Below, in pieces: positions 18,590 through 26,757 of a stretch of 59,967 nucleotides of DNA (within the stretch, counting starts at the first letter, position 1; each line of letters begins with the position of its first letter). The notes beneath the pieces are model-generated. The model was not told the DNA's origin, ran no database searches, and saw only the letters and a program-made list of their open reading frames with translations. The position numbers were made by a program, and so were the translations under genes. The DNA is from Candidatus Poribacteria bacterium (GTDB lineage Bacteria > Poribacteria > WGA-4E > WGA-3G). The DNA is taken from assembly GCA_022822085.1 (NCBI GenBank), contig JAJECK010000055.1:1-59967 (forward strand), given 5' to 3'.

Positions 18590-18622
18590 CGTAGTCGCGC
18601 GATTCATTGCGCCGCTTACATT
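18590..18622. repeat. Short palindromic repeat (copy 1)
   Basis: GTAGTCGCGCGATTCATTGC-type palindrome, related to the copy at 34742-34777 (GTAGTTGCGCAATTTATTGC). Both lie directly after a gene, here after the LamG gene. Confidence 0.5.
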
Positions 18623-18650
18623 CAATTAAACGGAAGAATCAATTATAGAA

Positions 18651-18818
18651 TTGGTATAACGTGAGTTTAATAATTAAATCCAAGAACCACTGTCCGTTGG
18701 GTTGAGGCACGAAACCAACATGTAGTTCCCTATAATGGGTAAAGATGTTGGGTTTCGTGCCTCAACCCAACCTACGGGAGACTTATATGTCGAATTATCA
18801 AACTCACGTTGGTATAAC
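18651..18818. mobile_element. MITE-like element with target-site duplication
   Basis: A 148-bp palindromic element is flanked by a perfect 10-bp direct repeat, TTGGTATAAC, at 18651-18660 and 18809-18818. Its ends are inverted repeats beginning GTGAGTTT (outer arms 18658-18675 and 18793-18810, 17 of 18 matching). An inner pair of arms (18696-18719 and 18747-18771) has the GTTGGGTT-AGGCACGAAACC theme. It has no coding capacity. It lies between convergent genes and could act as a terminator. A partial copy is at 47021-47081. Confidence 0.75.
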
Positions 18819-19703
18819 TTAATATGGTAGGGTTATGTATAAAGTTGACAAAAATTCTTCTGATACTTGATGATTGTATACTTGTGCGGATATAACTGAA
18901 CCGTAGATATTCCCCAGATAAAAGATACCACTGAGTGAACCGAGTGTCCACCCCTTAACTGATGAGAGTCCTTCTCTTCGGAATCCATCATAAGCCTGCC
19001 AACCTGTAATGCCTACAGTGATTAGCGATGTCAAGGCATCATTTACACGTCCAGTATATAACCGACCAGACCCAGGCACAACTGAAGACATTAATCCTGC
19101 TAAAAACGGACTGCGTCTCGGAAGTTGTTTCCCTTCATTCGCATATTTGCTATAAATAGTCGCTTGCTCTCTTACATCAATTACATCAGATTGTTGTAAT
19201 CTATTGAATATATCTTCTGCGCTTTCCCACTCTCTTTGCATCAGGAATGATAAGCCGATGAGCTGTTCAGCTTCTGCCCGATAACGTAATTCTGAAATAT
19301 GCGGTAACGACTTCTCAAGATGTTCTGCTGATTTTCCGAACTGTTCCAAGAGATAGTATGAAACACCAATCTGAAGATATGCATTACTAACCAACGTGCT
19401 GTCGGTTGATCGTTTTAACAACTCCTGAAATGCCTGTATTGACTGTTGTTGATTACCACCTAAACGATAACATAATGCAATCTTATATCGTATTTCTTCA
19501 CTGTTCTTTGGTTGATAAAAGAGATAACGTTGATATTCATTTGTAGCACGTATGTAATCTCCCTGCTCAAATAGATAATCCGCAAATTTACGGACATTTT
19601 CAGGAGTGTAGTAGTCAAGCGATTCTTCAGAATATACGCTGTTTAACAGCAGCATAGTGAGAAGTATAATGAGCATTAAACCCATAATCTGTTTAGTGTG
19701 CAT
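18819..19703 (-). CDS. TPR-repeat envelope protein with C-terminal membrane segments
   Basis: 294 residues from ATG 19703, chosen because a signal-like helix (IMGLMLIILLTMLLLNSVYS) follows at once; an in-frame extension to 19808 would overlap yidD heavily. TPR units span about 30-190 (for example FEQGDYIRATNEYQRYL and LLEQFGKSAEHLEKSLP). The C-terminal part has SSVVPGSGRLYTGRVNDA, a PG-G-Y-G motif often seen in small membrane domains, and two hydrophobic stretches. Proteins of this plan often sit beside yidD. They are presumed to help envelope assembly, but no activity is established. Confidence 0.7.
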   Translation of the reverse strand: MHTKQIMGLMLIILLTMLLLNSVYSEESLDYYTPENVRKFADYLFEQGDYIRATNEYQRYLFYQPKNSEEIRYKIALCYRLGGNQQQSIQAFQELLKRSTDSTLVSNAYLQIGVSYYLLEQFGKSAEHLEKSLPHISELRYRAEAEQLIGLSFLMQREWESAEDIFNRLQQSDVIDVREQATIYSKYANEGKQLPRRSPFLAGLMSSVVPGSGRLYTGRVNDALTSLITVGITGWQAYDGFRREGLSSVKGWTLGSLSGIFYLGNIYGSVISAQVYNHQVSEEFLSTLYITLPY

Positions 19704-20133
19704 AAGATGAAATTGGGTCAACATACTTCTCAGTCTTAGGATCTCTATGATAATGTTGTGATTGGGAACCGTTGCATCGGAGTAGTCTGTCTGCGGTAAG
19801 GAGTACACCTTGCATTATTCCGAACTCTTTGATTGCAGCCATACCAAATCGAGAACAACTTGGTGTGAAACCGCAGGAAGGCCGATCTTGACTGGAGATG
19901 AATCTTTGATATAGACGAATAAGCGCAGTTGCCGCCATCTTTAATTCAGAATTAACTTGCGGATTAATATGTATTACCTCTTGTTGTTTTTCCTTCAATA
20001 TTGGGTTAACTTGACGGATAAATAAAAGGTCAGTGGCTTCATCCGCATTAGTTGAATCGGAGTAGATTATTGCCACTAAACAGAGAACACAGAGGATGAT
20101 AGAGAAATTTTTATAAACAGAGTATTTTACCAT
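19693..20133 (-). CDS. yidD: Membrane protein insertion efficiency factor YidD, with signal-like extension
   Basis: YidD (DUF37) domain in the second half: RLYQRFISSQDRPSCGFTPSCSRFG (about 73-97, listed here by key residues Arg, Cys, Pro-Ser-Cys-Ser), then AADRL-like LLTADRLLRCN. YidD assists YidC in inserting membrane proteins. At 146 residues it is longer than the usual 70-90, because of an N-terminal hydrophobic segment and linker (about 1-65) that suggest export or anchoring. It overlaps the LolA-like gene by 7 nt and the TPR gene by 11 nt. No oxaA/yidC gene is in the window. Confidence 0.88.
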   Translation of the reverse strand: MVKYSVYKNFSIILCVLCLVAIIYSDSTNADEATDLLFIRQVNPILKEKQQEVIHINPQVNSELKMAATALIRLYQRFISSQDRPSCGFTPSCSRFGMAAIKEFGIMQGVLLTADRLLRCNGSQSQHYHRDPKTEKYVDPISSYAH

Positions 20134-20846
20134 TTTACCACCTTAATTTTGACTGATTCAGGTATTGTAAATTTAAGTAAATTGTCTTGAGAATCCGTAT
20201 TTACTTGTGAGTTGCTATATGTTATTTTTTCCTGTTGGAGTATTTTTGATTTCTCTCCATAAGTGCTTGAGGTAACAATCATCGGGATATAGTGAATGCC
20301 AAATTTCTTGTGGTTCTTATAGGTGGATCTTGCAACAATCTGCCCTTTAGGGTTTTTAACTTCAGCAGAAATAAGTTTATCGTCTTTCATGCCAAGTATA
20401 ATTGACCCGAGTTTATCCTTGGCTTTTTCAGGTGGGTTCCAATGCGTAAAGAGTACTTTATCAACAACATCGTGCTTGTCCAAGGTATATCCAAGTGCTG
20501 TTAAACCATACTCTGTTTGTGTCGTCTGGATGATGGATTCTATAAACGGAAGTGGAATGCGTCCTTGAGAGATAAAACGGAACGCCTGTTTTTCAACTGG
20601 ATAATAGATTTCCAAGATATTATCTTTTGCTATCATAATCTGTTTAATTGGTTTCGTCACCTCAATGACAACCCGTGCTGCATCTGTATCGTAATGAAGT
20701 GTCCCAGAAATTTGTTCTGTTTTGTTGTTTTCAGTTAGTTCCCGCGTGAAATCTAATGAAAGGGTTTTTAATGGAACGGCATCTAACGGTTTGGAAATTA
20801 TTAACGTGAACAGTATCAAGATGAAAAATTGCGAGTTTTTTAACAT
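20127..20846 (-). CDS. LolA-like outer-membrane lipoprotein carrier/sorting protein
   Basis: 239 residues with an N-terminal signal peptide (ending near KPLDAVP). The body resembles the LolA/LolB lipid-binding half-barrel: LSLDFTRELTENNKTEQISGTLHYD, KPIKQIMIAKDNILEIYYP, and later strands SAEVKNPKGQIV and LLKFTIPESVKIK. LolA carries lipoproteins across the periplasm. Sequence similarity is only by pattern, so DUF4292/LolA-like is a safer label than true LolA. It leads the overlapping run with yidD and the TPR gene. Confidence 0.65.
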   Translation of the reverse strand: MLKNSQFFILILFTLIISKPLDAVPLKTLSLDFTRELTENNKTEQISGTLHYDTDAARVVIEVTKPIKQIMIAKDNILEIYYPVEKQAFRFISQGRIPLPFIESIIQTTQTEYGLTALGYTLDKHDVVDKVLFTHWNPPEKAKDKLGSIILGMKDDKLISAEVKNPKGQIVARSTYKNHKKFGIHYIPMIVTSSTYGEKSKILQQEKITYSNSQVNTDSQDNLLKFTIPESVKIKVVKW

Positions 20847-20904
20847 TTGATATTAGTGTTATAAGGATGTTCGTTTTGACACACTTGTATCCAAGCGGTT
20901 GTTT

Positions 20905-21324
20905 TTAATAATAATAAGATTCTTCAAGAACCACGTTTAAGATCATACAGCCATAGCAACCTGTGACTACAATGCAATTCGCAGCACAACCTCTCATTGC
21001 TTGACTGGTCTGAAGGTTACGGGATTTTGCCCTAAAGGCATCGGTATAAAAACTTACATATTCTGGTGACTTACCGAGAAGTGATGAAGCAGGTGGATAT
21101 GGCTCGTGAATATTTGCTAAAATGATTACAAGTATTCCTCCAAGACATCCGCCAAAAAACCAAAGAGGTTTATTGACCTGATCTACAGCATCTCGTTCAG
21201 CAGCGGCAATAGCATCTGCTCGAACCGAATTTTGTAGAGCATGAGAGACAAAAGGTGAGTAAAAGATAAGACACAACATTATAACTGCATTGAATCTTGA
21301 ATGTAATTTTGATTTCCTTTTCAC
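20905..21324 (-). CDS. Small membrane protein, paralog A of a four-member local family
   Basis: 139 residues, GTG start at 21324 with TAGGAG about 8 nt upstream. It has an extra N-terminal signal-like helix, then the family pattern shared with 22801, 23263 and 23641: an acidic A-ER-DA-x-x-QV segment, a transmembrane helix, a loop with EPYPPAS and GKSPEYVSFYTDAFRAKSRNLQ, and a second helix. Unlike the others, the second helix is Cys-rich (CAANCIVVTGCYGC). I recognise no named family. Confidence 0.7.
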   Translation of the reverse strand: MKRKSKLHSRFNAVIMLCLIFYSPFVSHALQNSVRADAIAAAERDAVDQVNKPLWFFGGCLGGILVIILANIHEPYPPASSLLGKSPEYVSFYTDAFRAKSRNLQTSQAMRGCAANCIVVTGCYGCMILNVVLEESYYY

Positions 21325-21437
21325 AATACAATCTCCTATATTTAAAACAATTTCTTACGATTCATCACAGATGTATGAATCAGTCGATTCCAATGCTACA
21401 TCATTCTGTAAGTAGCAACTTAGATTATATTAAAGAA

Positions 21438-22451
21438 TTAAAATAACCCAAAATCCCCCAAAATATAATTACTTGAATAGTATATACCTAATGTAATTGG
21501 CATTACATCTTGTGTTGGTAACTGAAAGAACGTTCTATCAATTCGTACTTCAAGATTCAAGCGATTTCTGTAGAGCCGCAGCATCTCTATACCTCCTATC
21601 ACATATACACCCATACCTGTGTCACTTTCTGAAGTGTAATCGTCGTAGTAATAGTAATCATCACTAAACCAGTCACTTTCACGTCTTGTTATTTGTGTCT
21701 GATAGTCAGTGAGGACCAAGGCTAATCCTCCTCCTACATAGGGCGAAATATTCTGTTTGTTGAAGAAATACCGTCCTCCAATTGACCAAGAGGCGAAATA
21801 AAAAACATCGCCACCAGATTCTTCACCGCCAGTAAAGCGAAACTCAGTTTCTATACCGTATCTTGGTCTCTCATAAGACAGACCCGCTTCAATACCAAAC
21901 TCGCCAATGAGATTTGTACCTGGGACAAAAGTGCCAAATAATCCCATAGACCAAAAGGATTCACCTGAAATTTTCCTTGTCACAGGAGAATCACCTTGTA
22001 CGACACTTTCAACATCAGCAGTAGATGCGATAGGTTTCTTATTGATTAGGGCATCAACGAGTCTTGGCGCAGCTTCAATCATCTCTTCAATGTTGCTAAT
22101 CCAAATTTGTCGCTCATCAATAATATTTCCTATAGGTGTTTCATGAGTGAGATGGACAAGAATCTTTTCCCCTAACATATTAAATGAAAGGCGATATACA
22201 TTCCCTGTGGCTGGTGCTTTGAATACAGGGTCGTTGACAGAGATATTAAGCTTTCGTAATTCTACAGCAATCAAATGTGCTACGCTATTTACTTCTACTT
22301 CCTCAATTCCGGTATGGTCACCAATCAATAAAACACCATCTTTAGTTCCTGATGATGTAGAATTGAGTTGGGCATAGACAGTAAACGGAATTACACAAGT
22401 CAGTAGAAATAAACTTATGACAAAATACCGGTAAACCAGGTTAGTATACAT
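21438..22451 (-). CDS. Outer-membrane beta-barrel-like protein with N-terminal periplasmic domain
   Basis: 337 residues from ATG 22451, preceded by GGAG 6 nt upstream (an in-frame TTG at 22463 is the alternative). A signal peptide ends near TVYAQ. Residues about 35-140 form a small alpha/beta domain (GVLLIGDHTGIEEVEVNSVA, then ISNIEEMIEAAPRLVDALI). The rest (about 160-337) alternates polar and hydrophobic residues in amphipathic strands rich in Tyr/Phe/Gly (SIGGRYFFNKQNISPYVGGGLAL) and ends in Phe, typical of small OmpA-type or opacity-like barrels. A Tyr/Asp-rich loop (DDYYYYDDY) is notable. Function unknown; it lies among the four paralogous membrane proteins. Confidence 0.7.
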   Translation of the reverse strand: MYTNLVYRYFVISLFLLTCVIPFTVYAQLNSTSSGTKDGVLLIGDHTGIEEVEVNSVAHLIAVELRKLNISVNDPVFKAPATGNVYRLSFNMLGEKILVHLTHETPIGNIIDERQIWISNIEEMIEAAPRLVDALINKKPIASTADVESVVQGDSPVTRKISGESFWSMGLFGTFVPGTNLIGEFGIEAGLSYERPRYGIETEFRFTGGEESGGDVFYFASWSIGGRYFFNKQNISPYVGGGLALVLTDYQTQITRRESDWFSDDYYYYDDYTSESDTGMGVYVIGGIEMLRLYRNRLNLEVRIDRTFFQLPTQDVMPITLGIYYSSNYILGDFGLF

Positions 22452-22463
22452 TTTCATCTCCAA

Positions 22464-22800
22464 GATGTCTTTTTATTTATATTTTCAACTTCAATGCTGT
22501 TACATATAAGTAGAAATTTAGTGAGATTTTCTTTAATATTTTTGCGAATCTTATCATTTTATTATAGAACAATCACTCAGATAACAATTGGAACGAGTGG
22601 AAGGTGATAGTTTTTATTGGTCCGCCATAAGAATACCGAAAATAGATTATGCAAAACCGGCTATAAGCCTTAGGTATAATCAACATCATATTTTACCTCT
22701 AATTAATTATGACGTAAAATAGAATCACTCCGGTTTGCATGAATCTATTCAACCGAAATATAGTATTCACTGATACGAGTTATTCAGGTTACAAGATAAA
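22464..22800. other. Intergenic region with nested inverted repeats
   Basis: No gene. Outer arms ATGCAAAACCGG (22649-22660) and CCGGTTTGCAT (22730-22740) pair with one bulge. An inner ATTTTAC/GTAAAAT pair lies between them. It could be a fold-back repeat or a terminator for the gene ending at 22801. Confidence 0.45.
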
Positions 22801-23127
22801 TTAGAAATTGGATGTTATACTACCAATCATAGCAACGCCAGCTAAGAAGGTGATAATAGTAATACCAGCACTAATTGCAAATCCTACTGCAGAATAAGTT
22901 AGTTGAATACTTCTTGCCTTATCCTTATATGCCTCGGTATAAAACATCACATATTCTTGGGACTTGTCCATTAACTTTGTTGCTGGCGGATTTGGTTGAT
23001 AAATATATGCAATGAGAATTCCTATAAGGCTGATAAAAAACCCCACAACAATCCAAAGTATTTTTGAAACATCAAGTTCAGCATCTTGTTCAGCATCCAT
23101 TCTTGCTTGGTTTTGGTCGTTATTCAT
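22801..23127 (-). CDS. Small membrane protein, paralog B of the local family
   Basis: 108 residues: acidic start (MDAEQDAELDVSKILW), transmembrane helix (about 22-44), extracytoplasmic or cytoplasmic loop with YQPNPPATKLMDKSQEY and FYTEAYKDKARSIQ, and a second helix (about 80-102). Closely matches paralog C and less closely A and D. AAGGAG precedes the ATG. Proteins of this layout could oligomerise in the membrane, but no function is known to me. Confidence 0.75.
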   Translation of the reverse strand: MNNDQNQARMDAEQDAELDVSKILWIVVGFFISLIGILIAYIYQPNPPATKLMDKSQEYVMFYTEAYKDKARSIQLTYSAVGFAISAGITIITFLAGVAMIGSITSNF

Positions 23128-23262
23128 TTTTGATTCTCCTTATTGTTATAGAAACACAGGAACAATGTAAGTAATATTTGGGATTTCTTGAAAACATTAA
23201 CACATAAGTAAAATTTTACCTGATAACTATATTAACCGTCAACACTAATTTACTGCATGGAA

Positions 23263-23622
23263 TTACCTGTCATTGAATTCAAAACTATTATTGTAGTTAA
23301 ACAGATCCCACATCCTTAAATATAATGAAAACATAAAAACTAAGTAGAAAACGACGAGAATTCCTGTTATGAAAAAACCGATAAGTGAATATCTCAATTG
23401 AATACTCCGTAATTTCGCCTTATATGCATCAGTATACAACAAAGTATATTCGTCTGATTTATCAATAAATCGAGATGCAGGAGGTTCTTGTTGATAGATA
23501 TATGCAACAAGTACACCCAATATGCTTAACAACAAACCTGCAATAAACCATATAATTTTGCTGACCTCGTTTTGTGCATCTTGTTCGGCGGTTAATTGTA
23601 TATCGCTAATATTTGCATTCAC
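23263..23622 (-). CDS. Small membrane protein, paralog C of the local family
   Basis: 119 residues, GTG start at 23622 with GGAGG about 6 nt upstream. Same plan as paralog B: TAEQDAQNEVSKIIW, helix 1, YQQEPPASRFIDKSDEYTLLYTDAYKAKLRSIQ (key loop, given in part), helix 2, then a polar Asn-rich tail of about 15 residues that the others lack. Tandem with paralogs B and D, 18 nt after D. Confidence 0.75.
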   Translation of the reverse strand: MNANISDIQLTAEQDAQNEVSKIIWFIAGLLLSILGVLVAYIYQQEPPASRFIDKSDEYTLLYTDAYKAKLRSIQLRYSLIGFFITGILVVFYLVFMFSLYLRMWDLFNYNNSFEFNDR

Positions 23623-23640
23623 TTTTGTCCTCCTGAATGT

Positions 23641-23961
23641 CTAAAATCCTAAGAAATTTATGAATAGTATCTCAAACATATAAAATATAAATACAATTAG
23701 ATAAGTTGATATGAATCCACAAAGTGAGTATATAACTTGTAGTTTTCTGGCTCTGGATTTATACACTTTCTCGTAGAATAATGTATACAACGATGTTTTA
23801 CCAAAAAAACGTTTAATTTTAGGTATAGGATTATAGATAAGAGCGATTATTATACCGATAAAATTGCAGAAAAAACCGATAATCAGCCAAATCATAACGT
23901 TAACATCTGCTTTCGCATCCATTTCTGCATCAATTCTTGCTTGATGTTGTTCGTTATCCAT
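23641..23961 (-). CDS. Small membrane protein, paralog D of the local family
   Basis: 106 residues, ATG at 23961. It keeps the family layout (ARIDAEMDAKADVNVMIW, helix, YNPIPKIKRFFGKTSLY, FYEKVYKSRARKLQ, second helix), but is the most diverged of the four in the loop. First gene of the tandem D-C-B array on the minus strand, and so probably closest to the promoter. Confidence 0.72.
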   Translation of the reverse strand: MDNEQHQARIDAEMDAKADVNVMIWLIIGFFCNFIGIIIALIYNPIPKIKRFFGKTSLYTLFYEKVYKSRARKLQVIYSLCGFISTYLIVFIFYMFEILFINFLGF

Positions 23962-24066
23962 TTCTGTATTCCTACAAAATCTTCCTTATTAAGAAGATAC
24001 ATATTGGATGATAAAGATAGGAAAATTAGATGAAACAGATGTGTGGTATTACATATCTACTTCCCT

Positions 24067-25113
24067 TCAAATTTCAATCGCGCGCCGTTCCTTTGTAGCA
24101 CGTCGTGCAGCGTCAATAATCGCAAGATTATGGTATGCCTTTTCAGCACTTATTGGTAATTGTCTATTCTCTGCAAGCGCATTAAAGGTCGCAGCAAAAT
24201 ATCCTGCATGTCCACTTGAATCTTTCAATCCTTCTTCATCAAGGTCAGTAAGTTCAATTTGTTTCCACCCCTCTGCTCTGGTATATTTTTGAAGGGCTTC
24301 TTTGACATTGTAACGATGTTTAACTCTCAATGAACCGTTTTCTGCATGCACTTCACACCAACCGAAATCTGTTGCAGGAACACTCCAAGCCCCTGAAATA
24401 GTTGTGACTGCTCCATTTTCATGTTCAAGTAACAGCATAGCAAAATCATCAACATCAATGTCAAGAACCATTGTCCGAACCCGCGCTTCAACATAACGAA
24501 CAGGTGATTGCACTAATGTACATACAGAATAGATTTCATGATAACTTGTATCGCTAATACAACCACCCCCTTTTGACTTGCTTGCACGCCAAGCAAATGC
24601 TGGGTTAGGATGATTTGAATTAAAATCAGATGATCTTAACCCCATCCCTGTGCTTCGTCCATAATAAGTTTCTCCGATTTCAGGAAGTTGTGCTATTGCA
24701 CTCTGCATTCCTGCAGTAAAGAGATAGTTATGCACTACCGTATAAGGGACAGCATTTTGACTTACTGCTTCCATAATTTGATCGGCTTCATCCATAGATG
24801 TTGCCATCGGTTTTTCGGAGATCACAGCCACACCCACTTTTGCAGACTCTATGACCTGTTCCGCGTGGAAAGAATGTGGAGTCGCAATTGTAACCGCGTC
24901 AATCTCAGCTTTTTCCAACATCTCACGGTAATCCGAATATCTATGTTTATCAGTTACATCAAAATCTGAACCCACTTTCTGCATATTTTCCTCAACAACA
25001 TCAGCAATAGCAGTTATTTTCACGGTTTCTGTAAGCGAATGATATGCTCGAGCATGGGTTTTTTGGACAATTCCACCACACCCTATAAGCCCTAAACGAA
25101 TCGGTTTGTTCAT
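24067..25113 (-). CDS. Gfo/Idh/MocA family NAD(P)-dependent oxidoreductase
   Basis: 348 residues from the second ATG (25113), which is placed 5 nt from GGAGG, whereas the ATG at 25116 is too close. N-terminal Rossmann domain begins IRLGLIGCGGIVQKTH and continues to the family signature ISEKPMATS (about 100-108, with the conserved Lys-Pro). The C-terminal alpha/beta domain has WRASKSKGGGCISDTSYHEI, including the catalytic-region Asp and His. The family oxidises or reduces sugars, inositols and related polyols. Substrate unknown. It is divergent from the S10 peptidase gene. Confidence 0.9.
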   Translation of the reverse strand: MNKPIRLGLIGCGGIVQKTHARAYHSLTETVKITAIADVVEENMQKVGSDFDVTDKHRYSDYREMLEKAEIDAVTIATPHSFHAEQVIESAKVGVAVISEKPMATSMDEADQIMEAVSQNAVPYTVVHNYLFTAGMQSAIAQLPEIGETYYGRSTGMGLRSSDFNSNHPNPAFAWRASKSKGGGCISDTSYHEIYSVCTLVQSPVRYVEARVRTMVLDIDVDDFAMLLLEHENGAVTTISGAWSVPATDFGWCEVHAENGSLRVKHRYNVKEALQKYTRAEGWKQIELTDLDEEGLKDSSGHAGYFAATFNALAENRQLPISAEKAYHNLAIIDAARRATKERRAIEI

Positions 25114-25190
25114 CATTTCCTCCTTCTTTAGAGTTTACCATATATCCAGTTTGAATCACACATATTTTCTCACATCAGTACTTAAAAATC

Positions 25191-25199
25191 TGCTATAAT
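25191..25199 (+). promoter_or_regulatory. Extended -10 before S10 peptidase gene
   Basis: TGCTATAAT at 25191-25199, 34 bases ahead of the ATG at 25233. No good -35 box is visible. Third example of TGnTATAAT in this window. Confidence 0.45.
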
Positions 25200-25232
25200 A
25201 AAATTATATTATAAACAGCAAAGGACTTACAA

Positions 25233-26726
25233 ATGAGCAAAGAAGAACAAAAAGATAATGAAGAAGACAAAGACGAAGACGAATCTGTGCCTGAAGATAA
25301 TCTTTCGGTCACACATCACAGTGTAACCATTACTGGTAAAGAACTCAACTACACCGCTACGACAGGAACACTTGTTTTGAAGGCGGAAGTGGACAAAGAA
25401 GGTGAGAAACCTAAAGCCTCCATTTTCTTTGTTGCTTATACACTTGATGATGTTGAGGACCCATCTAAACGCCCCGTTACTTTCTCTTTCAACGGTGGAC
25501 CAGGTTCGTCATCTGTTTGGTTACATTTAGGTGTTTTGGGACCCCGTCGTGTTAAACCAGATGCAGATGGTAACCCACCACAACCTCCATATCAACTGAC
25601 TAACAACGAATTTTCCATACTTGATAAAACCGACTTAGTGTTCATTGACCCGGTTAGCACTGGTTTCAGTCGCGCTGTTCCAGGTGAAGAAGCAAAGCAA
25701 TTCCACGGTTTTCAAAAGGATATAGAATCAGTTGGAAATTTCATACTACTTTACTTAGGACGTTACAAAAGGTGGCATTCACCAAAATTTCTTATCGGAG
25801 AAAGTTATGGCACAACACGTGCTTGTGGTTTATCAGGTTACTTACAAGATAGAAACGGAACTTACTTGAACGGTATCATGCTCGTATCTGTTGTGTTGAA
25901 TTTTCAGACAATTCGGTTTGCAGCAGGAAACGAATTACCTTATATTCTTTATCTTCCTACTTATACTGCAACTGCTTATCACCATAACAGACTCAATGAA
26001 TTGGATACCTCAGCAAAGGATAGTTTTGAAGAAATTTTGGATGAGGTGAGAGATTTTGCGTTAGGTGATTATACAGTTGCATTGATGCAAGGCTCAAACA
26101 TATCTGATAGAAGAAAGCAAACAATTATTAAGAAATTGGCAATGTATACTGGTTTAACAACGGATTACATTGAAAAAACCGATTTGCGTATTAAGATAAA
26201 CAGGTTTTGTAAGGAGTTACTCCGAGATGAAGGTAAGACGGTGGGACGTTTTGATAGCCGTTTTACTGGGATTGATCGAGATTCCGCAGGTGAAAATTAT
26301 GAATACGACCCAAGTTCTGCGGTAATACAAGGGGCATATACTGCCACATTAAACGACTATGTTCGTGGTGACCTTGAGTTTGAAAGCGATCTGCCTTATG
26401 AGATAATAAGCGGACGTGTGCATCCATGGGACTATACTTCCCATCAAAATGAATATGTGAATGTGGCAGATACGTTACGTAAAGCCATGACGACTAATCC
26501 AGCACTGAAAGTATATGTCGCAAATGGTTACTTTGATTTAGCAACCCCGTTTTTAGCGAGTGAATACACATTTAGTCATCTTGGATTAGACAAATCACTA
26601 CAGAATAACATCACGATGTCTTATTACAAAGCTGGACACATGATGTATATTGACATGGATGAATTGAAAAAGATGAAAGCAGATATGGATGCGTATCTTG
26701 ATGACGTACTCTCAGATATATATTAA
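25233..26726 (+). CDS. S10-family serine carboxypeptidase-like protein
   Basis: 497-residue alpha/beta-hydrolase of peptidase family S10. The oxyanion motif FNGGPGSSSVW is near residue 88, the nucleophile Ser is in GESYGTTRA (about 191), the Asp lies in NGYFDLATP (about 435) and the His in YKAGHMMY (about 473), a complete triad. No signal peptide is present; the N-terminus is instead strongly acidic (EEDKDEDESVPED), so it may act in the cytoplasm, unlike most S10 enzymes. Ribosome site AAAGGA. First gene of a plus-strand run of accessory metabolism. Confidence 0.9.
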   Translation: MSKEEQKDNEEDKDEDESVPEDNLSVTHHSVTITGKELNYTATTGTLVLKAEVDKEGEKPKASIFFVAYTLDDVEDPSKRPVTFSFNGGPGSSSVWLHLGVLGPRRVKPDADGNPPQPPYQLTNNEFSILDKTDLVFIDPVSTGFSRAVPGEEAKQFHGFQKDIESVGNFILLYLGRYKRWHSPKFLIGESYGTTRACGLSGYLQDRNGTYLNGIMLVSVVLNFQTIRFAAGNELPYILYLPTYTATAYHHNRLNELDTSAKDSFEEILDEVRDFALGDYTVALMQGSNISDRRKQTIIKKLAMYTGLTTDYIEKTDLRIKINRFCKELLRDEGKTVGRFDSRFTGIDRDSAGENYEYDPSSAVIQGAYTATLNDYVRGDLEFESDLPYEIISGRVHPWDYTSHQNEYVNVADTLRKAMTTNPALKVYVANGYFDLATPFLASEYTFSHLGLDKSLQNNITMSYYKAGHMMYIDMDELKKMKADMDAYLDDVLSDIY

Positions 26727-26757
26727 TCTCAACCACTAAGGGTCTCTATTTCATGTT

